This document shows, piece after piece, positions 55,517 through 64,000 of a stretch of 64,000 nt of DNA (position 1 is its first letter; every line of letters begins with the position of its first letter). The translations under genes and the position numbers were made by a program. Below the pieces are notes generated by a model. It ran no database searches and was not told the origin of the DNA. It saw only the letters and a program-made list of their open reading frames with translations. The stretch is from the NCBI GenBank assembly GCA_017303675.1, contig JAFLBX010000002.1, positions 1 through 64,000 of the forward strand, read 5' to 3'. Source of the DNA: Ignavibacteria bacterium (lineage in GTDB: Bacteria; Bacteroidota; Ignavibacteria; Tepidaquicellales; OLB5).

Positions 55517-57994
55517 TTAAGATACTTTCATTTTAATAATATCCCAAATATTTTCTGAATATTCCTTTATAGCCCTGTCACTTGAGAACTTTTCCATCCG
55601 TGCTGAATTTATTATTGACATTTTAGTCCACATATCAGAATTCATATACGCAAGCTCAACTCTTTTCTGAGCTGTTGAATACGCTTCAAAATCTTCCATA
55701 ACAAAATAATAATCGCGGTAAAGCAGCTCGTTAACTATTGGATCAAAAATACCCGGTTCTGATTTATTGAAATAGTTGGTTTTAAGCATATCAACAATAA
55801 GCTTAAGCTCCGGGTTCGTTTCGTAGAATTTTATAGGTGTATAACCGGCCTTCCTGGCATCCATTATTTCATCAGCCGTTAACCCGAAGATAAAAATATT
55901 ATCATCGCCAACTTCGTTTTTTATCTCAACATTAGCACCATCAAGTGTGCCTATTGTTAATGCGCCGTTTAAAGCAAATTTCATATTGCCTGTTCCGGAT
56001 GCTTCAAATCCAGCAGTTGAAATCTGTTCTGAAAGGTCACTTGCGGGGATAATCCTTTCAGCAAGTGTAACACCGTAATTTTTGATAAAAAGAATTTTTA
56101 ATTTATCGCCAATAGCAGGATCGTTGTTTACATGCTCAGCAACAGAATTAATCAGCTTTATGATCAGCTTTGCCATAAAATAACTTGGCGCGGCTTTGCC
56201 GCCGAAAATAACTGTTCGTGGAACATAGAACTCAGAGGGGTTCGTTTTTATCCTGTTATAAAGTGAAATTACATGCAGAATATTCAGCAGCTGCCTTTTA
56301 TATTCATGAAAACGTTTAACGTGTGAATCAAATATAGAATCCGGGTTTATTTTTACGTCATGATTTCTGCTGATAAAATCAATTAACCTTAACTTGTTAT
56401 TATGTTTTATTTCCCGCCATTTTTTCCTGAACATTTCATCTTCTGTAAATGCTTCGATTTTTCTAAGCTCAGCAAGATCTGTTACCCAATTACTTCCGAT
56501 CCTTGAAGTTATCAGTTCGCTAAGTTCAGGATTAGCCTGTAAAAGGAAACGGCGTATTGATATACCGTTTGTTTTATTGTTGAATTTACCGGGCTGGTAA
56601 TTGTTCAGGTCTGTGAAAATATATTTTTTCAGAATATCTGTATGCAGTTCCGCTACACCGTTTGTTGAATGGCTGCCTATAATTGCCAGATTCGCCATTT
56701 TAACGCTGTTGCCTGATGAACTTTCGCGAATGATAGCCATTTTTCCTGTAACTGAATCATCGGTGGAATATTTTTCCTTAACTTCAGCGGTAAACCTGCG
56801 GTTAATTTCTGTTATTATCTGCATATGGCGCGGCAGAAGAGTATGTAACAGGCTTTCTGACCATTCTTCAAGCGCTTCGGGAACAATAGTATGATTTGTA
56901 TATGCGAAGACTTTTTGTGTTATATCCCATGCATCGTTCCATTCCAGACCCTCATCATCCATCAGTATCCTCATAAGGTCCGGGATAGCAATTGCCGGAT
57001 GGGTATCGTTAAGCTGAATAGCAGCTTTTTCCGGCAGGAGCTTAAAATCAGTATTATTAAGCTTAAAATTATAAATAATATCCTGCAGAGTCGCTGATAC
57101 AAAAAAATACTGCTGGCGCAGCCTTAATATTTTGCCCTGCGGTATAGAATCGTTTGGATATAATACTTTTGAAATTGTTTCCGAGAGGTTTTTATTTTCT
57201 ACTGCTGAAAGATAATTGCCCTGGTTGAAATTGTTCAGGTTGAATTCATCGGTTGATTTCGCCTGCCACAGCCTCAAAGTGTTTACAGTACGATTCTGGT
57301 AGCCGGGTACCGGCACATCATTTGCAATTGCAAGAACGTCATCTGTGTTTACCCAGTTATATCTTGTCCTGCCGGTTTCATCAAAATATGTTGAAACAGA
57401 GCCGTTGAACTTTACCGTGTAAGTGAATTCCGGCCTTACTACTTTCCACGGGTTGCCGTATCGTAACCAGTGATCCGGCTTTTCAATCTGGTAGCCGTTT
57501 TCTATATCCTGTTCAAATATTCCGTATTCGTATAAAATCCCGTAGCCATAAGCAGGCAATTCCAGGGTTGCAAGTGATTCCATGTAACATGCTGCAAGCC
57601 TGCCTAAACCTCCGTTACCCAGACCCATATCAGGTTCTTCACGCATAATTTTATCAAGATCGTATCCAAAACTTTCAAGCAGCTTTCGGGTTTCTTCATA
57701 CAGCCCAAGATTGATCAAAGAATTGCCCAGCAAACTGCCCATCAGAAATTCCAGCGAAAGGTAATGTACTTTTTTTACATTGTTTTCATTGTATTCATGC
57801 TGAGTTTTAAGCCAATTTCTTGTAAGCCTATCCCTGATAGCCATTGAAATAGCTTCAAGTATATCGTGATCAGTAACAGTAGTTCTGTCTTTTACAAGAT
57901 CAAATTCCAAACGTTCGGCAAACTGGGTCACAAGAGAGCTTTGTTTTACTTTAGCGCCATCTGTGAAAAATATTGAGTTAGTATTGTTTTTCAT
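55517..57994 (-). CDS. glgP: Glycogen/alpha-glucan phosphorylase
   Basis: 825 aa, GT35 family, full length. VHYLSLEFLMGSLLGNSLINLGLYEET, GNGGLGRLAACYMESLATLELPAYGYGI, and AIQLNDTHPAIAIPDLMRILMDDEG. PLP site EASGTGNMKFALNGALTIGTLDGANVEI with the Schiff-base lysine in NMKF. It releases glucose 1-phosphate from glycogen. rfbA upstream (58605) uses the same glucose 1-phosphate. Confidence 0.97.
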   Translation of the reverse strand: MKNNTNSIFFTDGAKVKQSSLVTQFAERLEFDLVKDRTTVTDHDILEAISMAIRDRLTRNWLKTQHEYNENNVKKVHYLSLEFLMGSLLGNSLINLGLYEETRKLLESFGYDLDKIMREEPDMGLGNGGLGRLAACYMESLATLELPAYGYGILYEYGIFEQDIENGYQIEKPDHWLRYGNPWKVVRPEFTYTVKFNGSVSTYFDETGRTRYNWVNTDDVLAIANDVPVPGYQNRTVNTLRLWQAKSTDEFNLNNFNQGNYLSAVENKNLSETISKVLYPNDSIPQGKILRLRQQYFFVSATLQDIIYNFKLNNTDFKLLPEKAAIQLNDTHPAIAIPDLMRILMDDEGLEWNDAWDITQKVFAYTNHTIVPEALEEWSESLLHTLLPRHMQIITEINRRFTAEVKEKYSTDDSVTGKMAIIRESSSGNSVKMANLAIIGSHSTNGVAELHTDILKKYIFTDLNNYQPGKFNNKTNGISIRRFLLQANPELSELITSRIGSNWVTDLAELRKIEAFTEDEMFRKKWREIKHNNKLRLIDFISRNHDVKINPDSIFDSHVKRFHEYKRQLLNILHVISLYNRIKTNPSEFYVPRTVIFGGKAAPSYFMAKLIIKLINSVAEHVNNDPAIGDKLKILFIKNYGVTLAERIIPASDLSEQISTAGFEASGTGNMKFALNGALTIGTLDGANVEIKNEVGDDNIFIFGLTADEIMDARKAGYTPIKFYETNPELKLIVDMLKTNYFNKSEPGIFDPIVNELLYRDYYFVMEDFEAYSTAQKRVELAYMNSDMWTKMSIINSARMEKFSSDRAIKEYSENIWDIIKMKVS

Positions 57995-58042
57995 TTTAGA
58001 ATAATTGTTGGAAAAATTTTTAAGGGAAGGAAATGATTAAGC

Positions 58043-58591
58043 TCAGAAGACAAAATCTTGTGAACTGTTATTAAACATCGGAGCTTCCAGATCTTTTTGT
58101 GAAACAAGCGGTTCTGTCACATTCCAGTCTATATTTAAAGTTTTATCACTGAAAAGAATTGCCCGTTCACTGGCTTTATCGTAATAATTGGTACATTTAT
58201 AATGAAATGTTGCCGTTTCTGAAAGAACAGAAAAACCGTGGGCAAATCCCGGCGGTATCCATAATTGTTCGTGATTTTCAGAAGAAAGGACTGTTGCTAC
58301 ATATTTCCCGAAAGTTGGTGATCCAAACCTAATATCAACTGCTACATCAAGTACCCTGCCATAAACCACTTGACATAATTTACCCTGGGCAAATTCGCCA
58401 ACCTGGTAATGCAGCCCGCGTACAGTATTTTTTTTCGAATGCGAAATATTATCCTGTACGAATTTTACATTGATACCATTTTCGGCAAAGATCTTTTCTC
58501 TGTATGATTCAAAAAAGTACCCGCGTTCATCCCCAAATACTTTAGGGGTAAAGATCAAAACGCCGTTTAACTTAGTTTCCTGGATATCCAT
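58043..58591 (-). CDS. rfbC: dTDP-4-dehydrorhamnose 3,5-epimerase
   Basis: 182 aa, cupin fold. GYFFESYREKIFAENGI, QDNISHSKKNTVRGLHYQ with the catalytic His, WIPPGFAHGFSVLSETATFHYKCTNYYDKASERAI. It inverts two centres in dTDP-4-keto-6-deoxyglucose on the way to L-rhamnose. It begins 13 nt after rfbA. rfbB and rfbD are outside the window. Confidence 0.95.
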   Translation of the reverse strand: MDIQETKLNGVLIFTPKVFGDERGYFFESYREKIFAENGINVKFVQDNISHSKKNTVRGLHYQVGEFAQGKLCQVVYGRVLDVAVDIRFGSPTFGKYVATVLSSENHEQLWIPPGFAHGFSVLSETATFHYKCTNYYDKASERAILFSDKTLNIDWNVTEPLVSQKDLEAPMFNNSSQDFVF

Positions 58592-58604
58592 TGCTTATTC
58601 TTGT

Positions 58605-59474
58605 TCACTTTTTTTTATCATGTAGTATTTTATTCAGATACTCTCTGTATGCACATTTGGGCATAGATGATACAGCTTTTTCAAACTGTTCAAGATTTAC
58701 AAATCCCATATGCAGAGATATTTCTTCTAAACATGCAACTTTTAAACCCTGGCGGTCTTCGATTGCCCCGAAAAAGTTAGATGCCTGCAGAAGTGATTCA
58801 GGTGTTCCGGTATCCAGCCATGCTACTCCGCGGCTTATCTTTTCTACATTAAGCTCACCGCGATTCATGTATTCTACATTTACATCAGTAATTTCAAGTT
58901 CACCGCGGGGAGAGGGTTTTAGATTTTTGGAAATTTCCACTACTTTATTATCATAAACATATAAGCCGGGGACTGCAAAATCCGATTTTGGCTTAGCCGG
59001 TTTTTCTTCAATTGAAATAGCTTTGCCATTTTCATCAAATTCTACTATTCCGTATCTCTCAGGGTCAGTTACCCTGTAGCCAAAAACAGTTGCTCCGCTT
59101 TTTCTTTCAAGCGCTCTGTGAAAGAAATCCAGCTTACCGTAGAAAATATTATCCCCAAGTATCAACGTAACACTGTCATTTCCAATGAATTTATCACCCA
59201 GAATGAAAGACTCTGCAATTCCATTTGGGGCGGATTGCAGGGTATATTCTATATTTAACCCCAGGTGTTTACCATCACTGAATAATTTTTTATAAAACGG
59301 TATGGTTTCTTCATTAGATATTATTAATATATCTTTTATCCCACCAAGCATTAAAATTGAAAGAGGATAGTAAATTAGTGGTTTATCATATATTAAGGTC
59401 AATTGTTTACTGTATAGCTGGCTTATGGGGTACATCCTTGAACCTGCACCGCCTGCTAGAATAATTCCCTTCAT
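58605..59474 (-). CDS. rfbA: Glucose-1-phosphate thymidylyltransferase
   Basis: 289 aa. MKGIILAGGAGSRMYPISQLYSKQLTLIYDKPLIYYPLS and LILGDNIFYG with the catalytic Asp, plus EIEEKP-type SIEEKPAKPKS. It makes dTDP-glucose from glucose 1-phosphate and dTTP for the cell-surface rhamnose path. Operon with rfbC. Confidence 0.96.
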   Translation of the reverse strand: MKGIILAGGAGSRMYPISQLYSKQLTLIYDKPLIYYPLSILMLGGIKDILIISNEETIPFYKKLFSDGKHLGLNIEYTLQSAPNGIAESFILGDKFIGNDSVTLILGDNIFYGKLDFFHRALERKSGATVFGYRVTDPERYGIVEFDENGKAISIEEKPAKPKSDFAVPGLYVYDNKVVEISKNLKPSPRGELEITDVNVEYMNRGELNVEKISRGVAWLDTGTPESLLQASNFFGAIEDRQGLKVACLEEISLHMGFVNLEQFEKAVSSMPKCAYREYLNKILHDKKK

Positions 59475-59571
59475 TGTGGACTCTGAATTCTGTAATTTAT
59501 TTAATTTTAATACGTAAGATAATTTTTGTAATTAATTATTACAATGAAATAAAATCATGCAGTTTATGATA

Positions 59572-60234
59572 TTAAAACTCAGAAACCTGCTGAATTTCAA
59601 GTTTTTTGGAACTATCAAGGGTATCTACATTATCAAGTAAGTAAGAAGGGTCTCCTTCAATAAACTCCATAGCTTCTTCAGGAAGTAATATGTAGGGACA
59701 CCGGTGATGCGGGATCTTTTTCAGATCTTTATGCGGAGGTGTGGTTATCATGCTGCAGTAGTTCATATCTTTGTTCCATACATAAATTCCGCCTATAAAA
59801 AAGAAATCTGCATCCTTTACTGAAATACTGAACTTGGTTTTGCGTTTGATCTTGTTATCTTTTTTTAACTTTGTTATTTCCGGTGGATCGTTTTCAAACG
59901 GCCTGTATTCATAAAATGCTGTTGCAGGAATAAGGCAGCGTGATTTAGTAAAGATACTTTTCCAGCGAGCCTGCTCGCGGATAGTTTCTATGCGGCTGTT
60001 ATAAATTGGCATTTTTGGATTCCAATTTATTGACCACTTCATTATTGTAAATACAGGAGTGTTTTCCTTCATCGCAACAGAAAGTATATCAGATGTTAAC
60101 CTAATATCTTTTTGCTTCAGGTTTTCGTAATCTTCATCTGTAAAATCATCATCGTTCTTAACGGGATATTTTAGAGATTTCATCTTTTTTTTGATTTCTT
60201 TATCTGTAATATACCGGTCGTAATTTGTACACAT
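59572..60234 (-). CDS. yedK: SRAP/HMCES (YedK)-family DNA-protein cross-link sensor
   Basis: 220 aa. Cys2 (MCTNYD) is the residue that bonds to abasic sites once the Met is removed. Further blocks: SRCLIPATAFYEYR with the conserved acid, and HHRCPYILLPEEAM corresponding to the H-x-R-M/C-P block. It shields abasic sites in single-stranded DNA, often in SOS or repair settings. It stands alone here. Confidence 0.9.
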   Translation of the reverse strand: MCTNYDRYITDKEIKKKMKSLKYPVKNDDDFTDEDYENLKQKDIRLTSDILSVAMKENTPVFTIMKWSINWNPKMPIYNSRIETIREQARWKSIFTKSRCLIPATAFYEYRPFENDPPEITKLKKDNKIKRKTKFSISVKDADFFFIGGIYVWNKDMNYCSMITTPPHKDLKKIPHHRCPYILLPEEAMEFIEGDPSYLLDNVDTLDSSKKLEIQQVSEF

Positions 60235-60395
60235 AACTTTTTCTTTTACTTGATGCTAAAATAAATAAATATTCACTAATGTAAAAGTGAGTAGCGGAAT
60301 TACAGAATTTTTAACAACTTTGATCCAAAAAATCATTTTTTCATACCTGCCAAATGCACTTAAATTAAAAATTCTATTGCATATTTTTATAATAT

Positions 60396-61169
60396 ATGAA
60401 AACAGTAGATGTACAATTTAAAAACACCCGCGGATTCAATCTTGCAGGGAAAATTGATATGCCGTTTAATGAACATATTAAACATTTTGCAGTTTTTGCT
60501 CATTGTTTTACGTGTTCAATGGAGCTTAAAGCAATATCAAATATCAATAAAATACTGACAAAACACGGTATAGCAGTCTTAAGGTTTGATATGACAGGGA
60601 TTGGCGAAAGTGAAGGCAGATTTCCGGACAGCAATTTTACTACCCAAATTGATGATCTATACTCAGCTGCAGAATTTTTAGGTAAAAATTATTCATATCC
60701 TGAATTGCTAATTGGTCATTCACTTGGCGGAGCTGCTGTATTATTTGCCACGAATCAAATAGGATCAGCTAAAGCGCTTGTTACAATCGCATCACCTGAA
60801 GAGCCGGCAAATCTTGCTGTTAAGCTTAAGAGAACAAAAGACCGCTGTATAAAAATGGGTGTTGCTGAAACTGAAATAGGAGGAGTCAAATTCAACTTTA
60901 AGCCGCAGTTCTTTAAGGATATTGAAAGCTATAACGCAGCAGAGCTGCAAAAAGGAATTCACCTGCCATACCTCGTATTGCATTCAACAGTTGATACTTA
61001 TTCAGATATAAGTAATGCATATACTTTATATAAACGGGCTAATGAGCCAAAGAGTATAGTTTCACTTGATGATATTGATCATTTAATGCTTAAAAAAGAG
61101 GATGCATCTTATGTGGGTGAAATTATTGCCGCCTGGGCAGGCAAATACCTTAATGCAAATAACAAATAA
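60396..61169 (+). CDS. Alpha/beta hydrolase (OsmC-associated type)
   Basis: 257 aa, no signal. VFAHCFTCSMELKAISNI (oxyanion block), FDMTGIGESEG, the nucleophile elbow LIGHSLGGAAVLFA (Ser), IASPEEPANL, and the late His in DDIDHLML with Asp in STVDTYSD. This subfamily is often fused to an OsmC domain elsewhere; here the OsmC part is absent. Substrate unknown. Confidence 0.85.
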   Translation: MKTVDVQFKNTRGFNLAGKIDMPFNEHIKHFAVFAHCFTCSMELKAISNINKILTKHGIAVLRFDMTGIGESEGRFPDSNFTTQIDDLYSAAEFLGKNYSYPELLIGHSLGGAAVLFATNQIGSAKALVTIASPEEPANLAVKLKRTKDRCIKMGVAETEIGGVKFNFKPQFFKDIESYNAAELQKGIHLPYLVLHSTVDTYSDISNAYTLYKRANEPKSIVSLDDIDHLMLKKEDASYVGEIIAAWAGKYLNANNK

Positions 61170-61274
61170 CAAATAGCAAATTGTAATCAAGTATACATTT
61201 AATTTGGCAATTGATCCTTCCTTTTCGTACTTCGCATTCTAAAGTAGGATTCCCGTTCAGGATTGGGCAGCAAT

Positions 61275-61308
61275 AAAAAACCCGGAAGCAATAAATTACT
61301 TCCGGGTT
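61275..61308 (-). terminator. Rho-independent terminator of the RNA candidate
   Basis: 10-bp perfect stem AACCCGGAAG / CTTCCGGGTT with 10-nt loop, followed on the minus strand by TTTTTTATT. No minus-strand protein gene lies close enough to need it. Confidence 0.85.
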
Positions 61309-61465
61309 CAGCATGAAAAAAATCGGCAAACTGCGGGTTTCTAAAGGAGAAAACAATACAGGAGGAAATCTGCAAGAAGCCAGACTTCGCGTGCTGTATA
61401 CCAGGAGGCAGTTTAGGTACACAGCGATTTGTTTCTTTTGGTGAAACGAACCTGCAGCCTGCCAA
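61275..61465 (-). ncRNA. Candidate structured non-coding RNA with own terminator
   Basis: On the minus strand a 12-bp closing stem pairs TTGGCAGGCTGC (61465-61454) with GCAGTTTGCCGA (61334-61323; three G-U pairs). It encloses a 10-bp hairpin GCTGTGTACC / GGTATACAGC (61425-61416 with 61402-61393; one G-U). Each G-U pair would be an A-C mismatch on the plus strand, so the minus strand is the RNA. A strong hairpin AACCCGGAAG / CTTCCGGGTT (61279-61288, 61299-61308) with T run ends it. TATAAT is at its upstream edge. Size and architecture would allow a 6S-like regulatory RNA, but I do not recognise a known family. Confidence 0.6.
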
Positions 61466-61534
61466 TTATAATAACACAGTGTGAACTAAAATAATTTCAA
61501 CCCTTCAATTTTTTTTCCAATTTCAGCGATTTGT

Positions 61535-61566
61535 TTTGAATATCTAATGAAATTTCGGTATATTTA
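61535..61566 (+). promoter_or_regulatory. Bacteroidota-type promoter of permease gene
   Basis: TTTG (61535-61538), 20 nt, TATATTTA (61559-61566; last base differs from TAnnTTTG). The ATG is 8 nt further, so the mRNA would be nearly leaderless. Confidence 0.5.
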
Positions 61567-61574
61567 GCAAAATT

Positions 61575-62660
61575 ATGCAGGAAAATGAATTTTTTAAAGA
61601 TAAAGATAAGTTTTCTGAAGCCGAAAAACAAAGGGCTTCTCATAGCTTATGGTATTATTCCTGGATAAGATTTAAAAGAAATAAGCTTGCAATGGCGGGT
61701 TTATTTACCCTGATTTTTTTGATATTAGTGGCGATTTCAGCAGGAATTTTAGCTCCATTTGACCCTAATGATCAGACACTTGAATATGCCACAAAACCTT
61801 CCGGCTTTAAAGGAAATGTTCTTGTAAAAAAAGCGCTGGATGGTACTGATTTTATCCCTATAAAAAACATCAAAAATGTTACTAATGATTCAGTTTTTTA
61901 TTCAGATTATACCGGATCTGAAAGATCAATAGCTAAAAATGAGTTAATTGAAGGAACTGAAAAAGACTGGCATATTGAACCGGAATATCTGCTTGGTACT
62001 GATAGATACGGCAGGGATATTTTAAGCAGGCTTATCTACGGAAGCAGGATCAGTTTATCAGTTGGTGTAATTTCCGAAAGTATTGCAATTTTTATTGGTG
62101 TTTTCCTCGGAGCGCTGGCAGGTTATTTCCGCGGTAAAACCGATGCTGTAATAATGTGGTTTATAAATGTAGTCTGGTCTTTCCCTTCGATATTATTTAT
62201 TATTGCATTATCTGTTGTGCTTGGTAAAGGTTTTTGGCAGTCTTTTGTTGCGATCGGATTAACAGGTTGGGTTGATATTGCCAGGATCGTACGCGGACAG
62301 TTTTTTTCTCTGCGTGAAACTGAATACGTAGAAGCAACACGCGCACTGGGCTACAGGCCTACCAGGATAATTTTCAGGCATATTCTGCCTAATACTATTG
62401 GACCGATCATAGTAACGGGTACTGCGGGATTGGCAACATCAATAATTTTTGAAGCAAGCTTAAGCTTCCTTGGTCTCGGAGTTCAGCCGCCAACAGCCAG
62501 CTGGGGGCAGATGGTTTTCGACGGGTATAAATATATTGTTGCAGGAACAAACTACGGACTGGCTCTTTATCCTTCACTTGCAATAATGATCACAGTTTTT
62601 GCTGTCAACCTGATAGGTGACGGTTTAAGGGATGCATTTGATCCTAAGATGAGAAGATAA
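61575..62660 (+). CDS. ABC transporter permease, DppC/OppC-like
   Basis: 361 aa. OppC_N segment SLWYYSWIRFKRNKLAMAG with helix 1 (about 40-60), then an extra periplasmic stretch of about 70 residues (70-137) not usual in DppC (about 300 aa). The transport domain follows from LLGTDRYGRDILSRLIYGSRISL with EAA loop EYVEATRALGYRPTRIIFRHILPN. It forms half of the membrane channel for oligopeptides or similar. Partner permease, ATPases and binding protein are not in this window; dprA follows. Confidence 0.88.
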   Translation: MQENEFFKDKDKFSEAEKQRASHSLWYYSWIRFKRNKLAMAGLFTLIFLILVAISAGILAPFDPNDQTLEYATKPSGFKGNVLVKKALDGTDFIPIKNIKNVTNDSVFYSDYTGSERSIAKNELIEGTEKDWHIEPEYLLGTDRYGRDILSRLIYGSRISLSVGVISESIAIFIGVFLGALAGYFRGKTDAVIMWFINVVWSFPSILFIIALSVVLGKGFWQSFVAIGLTGWVDIARIVRGQFFSLRETEYVEATRALGYRPTRIIFRHILPNTIGPIIVTGTAGLATSIIFEASLSFLGLGVQPPTASWGQMVFDGYKYIVAGTNYGLALYPSLAIMITVFAVNLIGDGLRDAFDPKMRR

Positions 62661-62721
62661 AATTTTTCCGGCTTTAAACCCTGAATACAAATTATCAGCA
62701 CATATTTTTCTTTTTTAACAG

Positions 62722-63864
62722 ATGAATGAATTAAAACACTTATTATTCTTAACTCAAATTGAAGGACTTGGCGCAATCCGCACCAAAAGGCTGATAGATA
62801 AGTTCGGCAGCGCAGAAAATGTGTTTAATGCTGCGCCATCGGAGCTAGCCGAAATTGAGAATATAAGTGATAAAACAGCAATGCTTATTCTTAATTCTTA
62901 TTCAGGCTTTAAGCAGTTTGATGATACGTTTGATGAATATATTTCAAAAGCCGATAAGCTGAACATCAGCATTTTACCGCTTTCAAGTCCGGAATATCCT
63001 GATCTGTTAAAAAGAATTTACGATCCGCCGGTTTTGCTTTACCTGCGCGGCAAACAATCACCTGATAAGCTCATCAATTCAATTGGTATTGTTGGCACCA
63101 GGAAACCAACTGATTACGGGAAAAAAATGGCTGAAAAATTTGCTGAAGAGCTTTCCTCAGCAGGAATTGCTGTTGTAAGCGGTTTTGCCAGAGGAGTGGA
63201 TACTTACGCTCATAAAGCTGTACTGAAAAATAAAAATGCTTCAGCAATTACTGCAGCGGTTTTTGGCTGCGGTGTAGATATGATCTATCCACCGGAAAAT
63301 AAAGCTTTGTATGATGAAATGCTGGAAAAAGGATTGTTGATATCCGAATACGAAATATCAGCATTTCCTGATGCAGTGAACTTCCCCAAGCGAAACAGGA
63401 TAATAAGCGGCCTTTCATTTGGAACAATTGTTATTGAAAGTGATATTGATGGAGGCGCGTTGATAACAGCGCGTACCGCTCTGGACCAATCGAGAGAGGT
63501 GTTCGCAGTACCGGGCTATATTACTTCTAAAGTAAGCCATGGCACAAATGCTTTGATAAAAAATGGACAGGCTAAGCTGGTTGAAAATCTTGATGACATT
63601 TTAGTCGAGATATCCAATAAGCTGGTTGGCTTGAAACTTAACAGCGTAAATGGTAATTCAATATCTGTAAACGAAGTACCGGAGCTAAACGGCAATGAAA
63701 AGCTGGTTTATGACACATTTTTGATGAATCTGGAGCCAATTCATATTGATCTTATATCAGAGAAATCGGGATTGAATATATCAGATTCATTGGTCACATT
63801 GCTTAATATGGAATTCAAAGGTATTGTGGAGCAGCTTCCGGGAAAACGATTTAAGCTGAGCTAA
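62722..63864 (+). CDS. dprA: DNA-processing protein DprA
   Basis: 380 aa. An N-terminal helical/SAM-like part, then the Rossmann DprA core with IGIVGTRKPTDYG, AVVSGFARGVDTYAHKAVL, FGCGVDMIYPPENKALYDEM, FPKRNRIISGLSFGTIVIES and DGGALITARTALDQSREVFAVPG. A winged-helix C-terminus (about 320-380). It loads RecA on incoming single-stranded DNA during transformation. It ends 10 nt before rpoN. Confidence 0.96.
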   Translation: MNELKHLLFLTQIEGLGAIRTKRLIDKFGSAENVFNAAPSELAEIENISDKTAMLILNSYSGFKQFDDTFDEYISKADKLNISILPLSSPEYPDLLKRIYDPPVLLYLRGKQSPDKLINSIGIVGTRKPTDYGKKMAEKFAEELSSAGIAVVSGFARGVDTYAHKAVLKNKNASAITAAVFGCGVDMIYPPENKALYDEMLEKGLLISEYEISAFPDAVNFPKRNRIISGLSFGTIVIESDIDGGALITARTALDQSREVFAVPGYITSKVSHGTNALIKNGQAKLVENLDDILVEISNKLVGLKLNSVNGNSISVNEVPELNGNEKLVYDTFLMNLEPIHIDLISEKSGLNISDSLVTLLNMEFKGIVEQLPGKRFKLS

Positions 63865-63874
63865 ATAAGGAAAA

Positions 63875-64000
63875 ATGTTAAAAAATTCACAGGGACAGGT
63901 ATTACAGCAAAAACTTTCACCGCAGGCAATACAGGCGCAGCTTCTGCTTGCTATACCTACTATTGCGCTTGAGCAGGAAATTAAAAAACAGCTTGAAGAT
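63875..64000 (+). CDS. rpoN: RNA polymerase sigma-54 factor, N-terminal part (runs off window)
   Basis: 42 codons visible from the ATG at 63875, after a TAAGGAAAA ribosome site. They read MLKNSQGQVLQQKLSPQAIQ, then LLLAIPTIALEQEIKKQLED, the region I activator-interacting start of sigma-54 (Q-x-L-x-Q-x-L-S-P-Q...L-E-Q-E-I-x-x-x-L-E). It directs enhancer-dependent transcription from -24/-12 promoters. It overlaps no other gene and follows dprA closely. Confidence 0.92.
   Translation, partial: MLKNSQGQVLQQKLSPQAIQAQLLLAIPTIALEQEIKKQLED

Larger units (their letters stand above)
61170..61574. other. Spacer with structured RNA candidate and permease promoter
   Basis: No protein gene is convincing; two minus-strand frames of about 90 codons are low-quality and overlap the structured RNA. 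The region holds the RNA candidate (61275-61465) and the promoter of the next gene (61535-61566). Confidence 0.7.

Noticed and set aside
61150-61465. Two minus-strand frames of 88-90 codons
   Set aside because: Overlap each other, odd composition, and coincide with the structured RNA candidate and its terminator.

Overview
The window looks like a chromosome segment from a Bacteroidota/Chlorobi-type bacterium, most likely Ignavibacteria or a close relative. The evidence is ten complete genes ending in a type IX secretion (T9SS) C-terminal domain with the NYPNPFNP signature, a fused LpxC-FabZ protein, two TonB-dependent receptors, tandem OmpH/Skp genes, moderate-to-low GC by eye, and promoters of the Bacteroidota pattern (TTTG, about 20 nt, TAnnTTTG). 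No T9SS machinery genes lie in the window; only cargo is seen.

Region 1 (1-14750) is dominated by secreted cargo: a broken beta-helix protein, two paralogous repeat proteins, two adjacent Ycf48-like proteins, an intact 1064-aa beta-helix protein and a BNR-repeat protein. A cysteine desulfurase sits among them. A beta-helix plus repeat-protein pair occurs twice (1-2838 and 7969-12608), and each pair has a nearly identical 300-bp upstream region, so this is a segmental duplication.

Region 2 (14824-29455) holds two TonB-dependent receptor loci, each associated with a very small predicted exported protein ending in a RAPP-type motif. It also holds a VirK-like protein, a YHS/Cys-rich metal-type pair, three more Ycf48-like cargo proteins, and a Y1 (HUH) REP-associated transposase flanked by its REP hairpins and a 46-bp tandem array.

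Region 3 (29456-43591) is an outer-envelope biogenesis block: uppS, bamA, two ompH genes, lpxD, then a long repeat-filled non-coding stretch, then lpxC-fabZ. A soluble GAF histidine kinase, an M23 peptidase and an MFS exporter follow. The spacers are packed with at least seven families of short palindromic repeats.

Region 4 (43743-51456) has a GT-C type membrane glycosyltransferase overlapping a sugar nucleotidyltransferase, a strongly signalled cargo gene, a FabL-like enoyl reductase, an acyl-CoA dehydrogenase, a lipoprotein, a small membrane protein and tRNA-Arg(ACG).

Region 5 (51498-64000) covers central carbon and sugar-nucleotide metabolism: gnd-zwf-pgl (oxidative pentose phosphate operon), glycogen phosphorylase, rfbA and rfbC. 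It also has a ferredoxin with a small His-rich protein, a YedK/HMCES protein, an alpha/beta hydrolase, an oligopeptide-type ABC permease, dprA and the start of rpoN. A candidate structured non-coding RNA on the minus strand at 61275-61465 is the best new-system lead, followed by the REP/transposase locus and palindromes that have entered cargo genes in frame.
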